Assembly: GCA_900321895.1 (NCBI GenBank)
Contig: ONYB01000059.1
Location: 1-7,651 of the forward strand
Length of the DNA: 7,651 nucleotides
Source: an uncultured Brachyspira sp.
Lineage (GTDB): Bacteria > Cyanobacteriota > Vampirovibrionia > Gastranaerophilales > Gastranaerophilaceae
Direction: 5' to 3'
Below are positions 5,948 through 7,651 of this stretch, piece after piece; positions within the stretch are counted from its first letter, which is position 1, and every line of letters begins with the position of its first letter. The notes under the pieces were generated by a model. It was not told the origin of the DNA, made no database searches, and saw only the letters and a list, made by a program, of their open reading frames with translations. Position numbers and translations under genes: made by a program.

Positions 5948-5965
5948 GATAACACAAGAAAAATT
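5928..5965. promoter_or_regulatory. 38-bp palindromic operator between marR and tolC
   Basis: Two perfect 17-base arms (5928-5944 and 5949-5965) flank a 4-base centre, TATG. The half-site core is CTTGTGTTAT/ATAACACAAG. It lies directly against the marR start codon and contains both divergent -10 elements. MarR proteins bind such palindromes as dimers and commonly repress themselves and neighbouring efflux genes. This is the expected site for the MarR encoded next to it. The length suggests more than the usual 16-20 bp of contact, perhaps two dimers. Confidence 0.85.
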
Positions 5966-5973
5966 TTTCGCAA
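5946..5973 (-). promoter_or_regulatory. Promoter of marR-emrA(-emrB)
   Basis: On the minus strand TTGCGA (5973-5968), a 16-base spacer and TATCAT (5951-5946), preceded by an extended -10 TGT at 5954-5952. The start near 5939 would leave only about 12 bases before the marR ATG. The -10 is inside the operator palindrome. Confidence 0.6.
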
Positions 5974-6039
5974 ACTCGTGTCGAAAAGTTTTTTTTGAAA
6001 AAATTACGAAATCCCCTGTTTTTATAAGGAAAAAGAAGT

Positions 6040-7422
6040 ATGAAAATTTATAAAATTATATTTATCCTATTAATTTTGGCAGCCATGCCGATGAGTGTTC
6101 AGGCAAAATCTAAATCAAAACCGCTTGTCGCCGACAAGATTGAATATGTAAATCTTGATTGGTGGAAACAATTTGGTGATGAAAATCTTAATAAGAATTT
6201 GATGTTTGCCTACGAAAATAACCGTGATTTGAAGATTGCAACGGCGTCGACAAAACAGGCTCAGCAGGTTGTAAAAATGGCATTTGCCGATCAACTTCCG
6301 CAGTTGACCTTCAATCCGCAAATCAGCAGAGAATTTACGTCGTCAGAAATCCACTTTGGCGGAGTGGCAATCCCTGATTATAATCAGAACAGGTTTTTGC
6401 TCCCGATTACAATGACTTATGAGGCCGATATTTGGGGTGAAAATTATTTGAGAACAAAAAGCATGAAAGAACGCTTAGAGATGATTAAACAGGATGAAAG
6501 AGCTTCTTATATTGCGATTACTACGGCTTTAGCGTCAAATTATTATAACCTTATTAAAGCAGATAAGTTAATAGAAAACCAAGAAAAGTTAGTCGATTTA
6601 CAAACCAAACTCGTAAAATTATACGAAAAGAAGTATGAGGGCGGACTTTGTCCAATTCAACAGGTATTGAACAGCAGACAACTTTTGACGTTATATAAAG
6701 AAGATTTGAATAATTTGAAAGAGAAACAGGACGTTTTGGAAAACCAATTAAAGGTTATACTCGGTGACAGAAATGTTACGCAAATCAACAGAACCTCTTA
6801 CGACAAAATAAAAACCGTAAATCTCCCTGCCGATATTAAGACCGAGGCTATCCAAAACCGTCCTGATTTAATAAAATCGGAATATTATATAAAGAAAATG
6901 GGTATCGATGTAAAGGTTGCACGTCGTGAATTCTTGCCGAAATTTGTGGTTTTTGGACAAGTTGGGTTCAATGCGTACAGCTTGTCAAAGGTTTTCGGTT
7001 CACATTCGTTTTTGTCAAATATTGGCGTAATGCCGTCGTTGGATTTGTTTACGGGTGGCAAAAAGATGGCGATGTTGAGATACAAAAAGTTGGAATATGA
7101 AAAAGCCCTTGAAATGTACGAGAAAACGATTTTGACCTCAATCCAAGAGGTTAATGACGCGATGATGAGTGCCAAAACTGCTCGTGCAAACCTTCAATCA
7201 AGTAAAGAACGTTATAAGATTGAAAATGACAAATATGCACTTGTGGAAAAACGTTTGGCAATCGGAACAAGTACGGATGTAGAGATTATGGAGGCAAAAG
7301 AAGCCCTGATAATGTCTGAAAAATCCGAAATTTCCAACAAAATTAACACTATTATCTCTGCAATAAACATCTACAAAGCCGTTGGGGGTGTGGATTACAT
7401 GCCATATGAAGAGCTGTTGTAA
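6040..7422 (+). CDS. TolC/OprM-like outer-membrane efflux factor
   Basis: Outer-membrane channel that would complete the EmrA-EmrB pump. The 460-residue precursor has a Sec signal peptide (residues 1-22, cleavage expected after VQA) with no lipobox cysteine, so unlike OprM it should not be lipidated. Family features are WWKQFGDENL at 41-50, the long helix rich in A/Q after it, YEADIWGENYLR at 127-138 (compare YExDLWGR), NRPDL at 273-277 beginning the second repeat half, and ARREFLP at 304-310. Two similar halves are typical of the outer membrane factor family. AAGGA lies 9 bases before the ATG. It diverges from marR and shares the operator at 5928-5965. The next feature downstream is repeat copy 2. 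Confidence 0.93.
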   Translation: MKIYKIIFILLILAAMPMSVQAKSKSKPLVADKIEYVNLDWWKQFGDENLNKNLMFAYENNRDLKIATASTKQAQQVVKMAFADQLPQLTFNPQISREFTSSEIHFGGVAIPDYNQNRFLLPITMTYEADIWGENYLRTKSMKERLEMIKQDERASYIAITTALASNYYNLIKADKLIENQEKLVDLQTKLVKLYEKKYEGGLCPIQQVLNSRQLLTLYKEDLNNLKEKQDVLENQLKVILGDRNVTQINRTSYDKIKTVNLPADIKTEAIQNRPDLIKSEYYIKKMGIDVKVARREFLPKFVVFGQVGFNAYSLSKVFGSHSFLSNIGVMPSLDLFTGGKKMAMLRYKKLEYEKALEMYEKTILTSIQEVNDAMMSAKTARANLQSSKERYKIENDKYALVEKRLAIGTSTDVEIMEAKEALIMSEKSEISNKINTIISAINIYKAVGGVDYMPYEELL

Positions 7423-7453
7423 CGTTGGCTGTAATTGTAAGCGAAAAGCTTTT

Positions 7454-7596
7454 TGAGGTGAATAAGTGAATAGGTTAATAAGTAAATAAGTTCTTATCGG
7501 GTGTTACGCACCAAAGCTGTTTTTGAGCGAAGCGAACGTAAAGAACTTATTCACGAACCCGTTAGGGCGAATTTACCTATTCACTTATTCACCTCA
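7454..7596. repeat. Inverted-repeat element with octamer-built arms, copy 2
   Basis: The left arm is AGGTGAAT, AAGTGAAT, AGGTTAAT, AAGTAAAT, AAGTTCTT (7456-7495). The outer 26 bases (7454-7479) pair with 7571-7596 with one mismatch, and the inner 14 (7482-7495) pair with 7541-7554 with one mismatch. The right arm carries a 16-base insertion (7555-7570, GAACCCGTTAGGGCGA) in place of two bases of the octamer array. The loop holds a small GGTG/CACC hairpin and the core TTTTGAGCGAAGCGAACG shared with copy 1. It starts 31 bases after the tolC-like stop codon, so the transcript end would fold into a long hairpin; there is no T run, so it is not a standard terminator. Confidence 0.8.
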
Positions 7597-7651
7597 CCTA
7601 AATAATGCCAATCCCCAGCTTACCCACATATCTATAAAATATATTGTATAT

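Noticed and set aside
5928..5957. TTG start adding ten residues to MarR
   Set aside because: The extra codons lie in the operator palindrome and upstream of the predicted transcription start.
7444..7453. AAAAGCTTTT palindrome after the tolC-like stop as a terminator
   Set aside because: It has no loop or GC stem, so it cannot form a useful terminator hairpin.

Overview
The window looks like AT-rich chromosomal DNA from a bacterium with an outer membrane. An EmrA-type adaptor, a DHA2-type MFS pump and a TolC/OprM-like outer-membrane factor sit together, which only makes sense in a diderm cell. The tRNA-Cys gene does not encode CCA, and the partial tRNA-Val resembles cyanobacterial tRNA-Val(GAC) in its acceptor and D arms. 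Together with the low GC and protein style, I lean towards a gut Vampirovibrionia/Melainabacteria (Gastranaerophilales) lineage. This is an inference, not proven by the window.

Layout. Bases 1-187 hold two tRNA genes on the minus strand, tRNA-Cys followed by a tRNA-Val cut by the window edge, served by a near-consensus promoter at 203-231. Back to back with it is a second near-consensus promoter on the plus strand (251-279), whose spacer and -10 lie in a 22-bp palindrome. About 70 bases after its predicted start is a good intrinsic terminator with no convincing gene before it, so this looks like an undescribed small RNA of roughly 90 nt. The same terminator serves a divergent glucose-6-phosphate isomerase gene (pgi, minus, 397-1695) from the other side. 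A family 4 iron-sulfur uracil-DNA glycosylase gene (plus, 1860-2444) diverges from pgi and overlaps tail to tail by 19 bp with the MFS pump gene.

The rest is a drug-efflux locus. marR and emrA form a 12-bp-spaced minus-strand pair followed by emrB; the tolC-like gene diverges on the plus strand. A 38-bp almost perfect palindrome sits between marR and tolC. It contains extended -10 elements pointing both ways and touches the marR start codon, so one MarR-type operator probably controls the whole tripartite EmrA-EmrB-TolC pump.

Two copies of an unusual repeat decorate this locus. Each has arms built from degenerate 8-bp tandem units (ARGTNAAT) in inverted orientation around a conserved core. 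Copy 1 (4011-4308) fills almost the whole emrA-emrB gap; copy 2 (7454-7596) begins 31 bases after the tolC stop. Copy 1 also carries other hairpin sequence inside it. Bases 7597-7651 are AT-rich and show nothing I can name.
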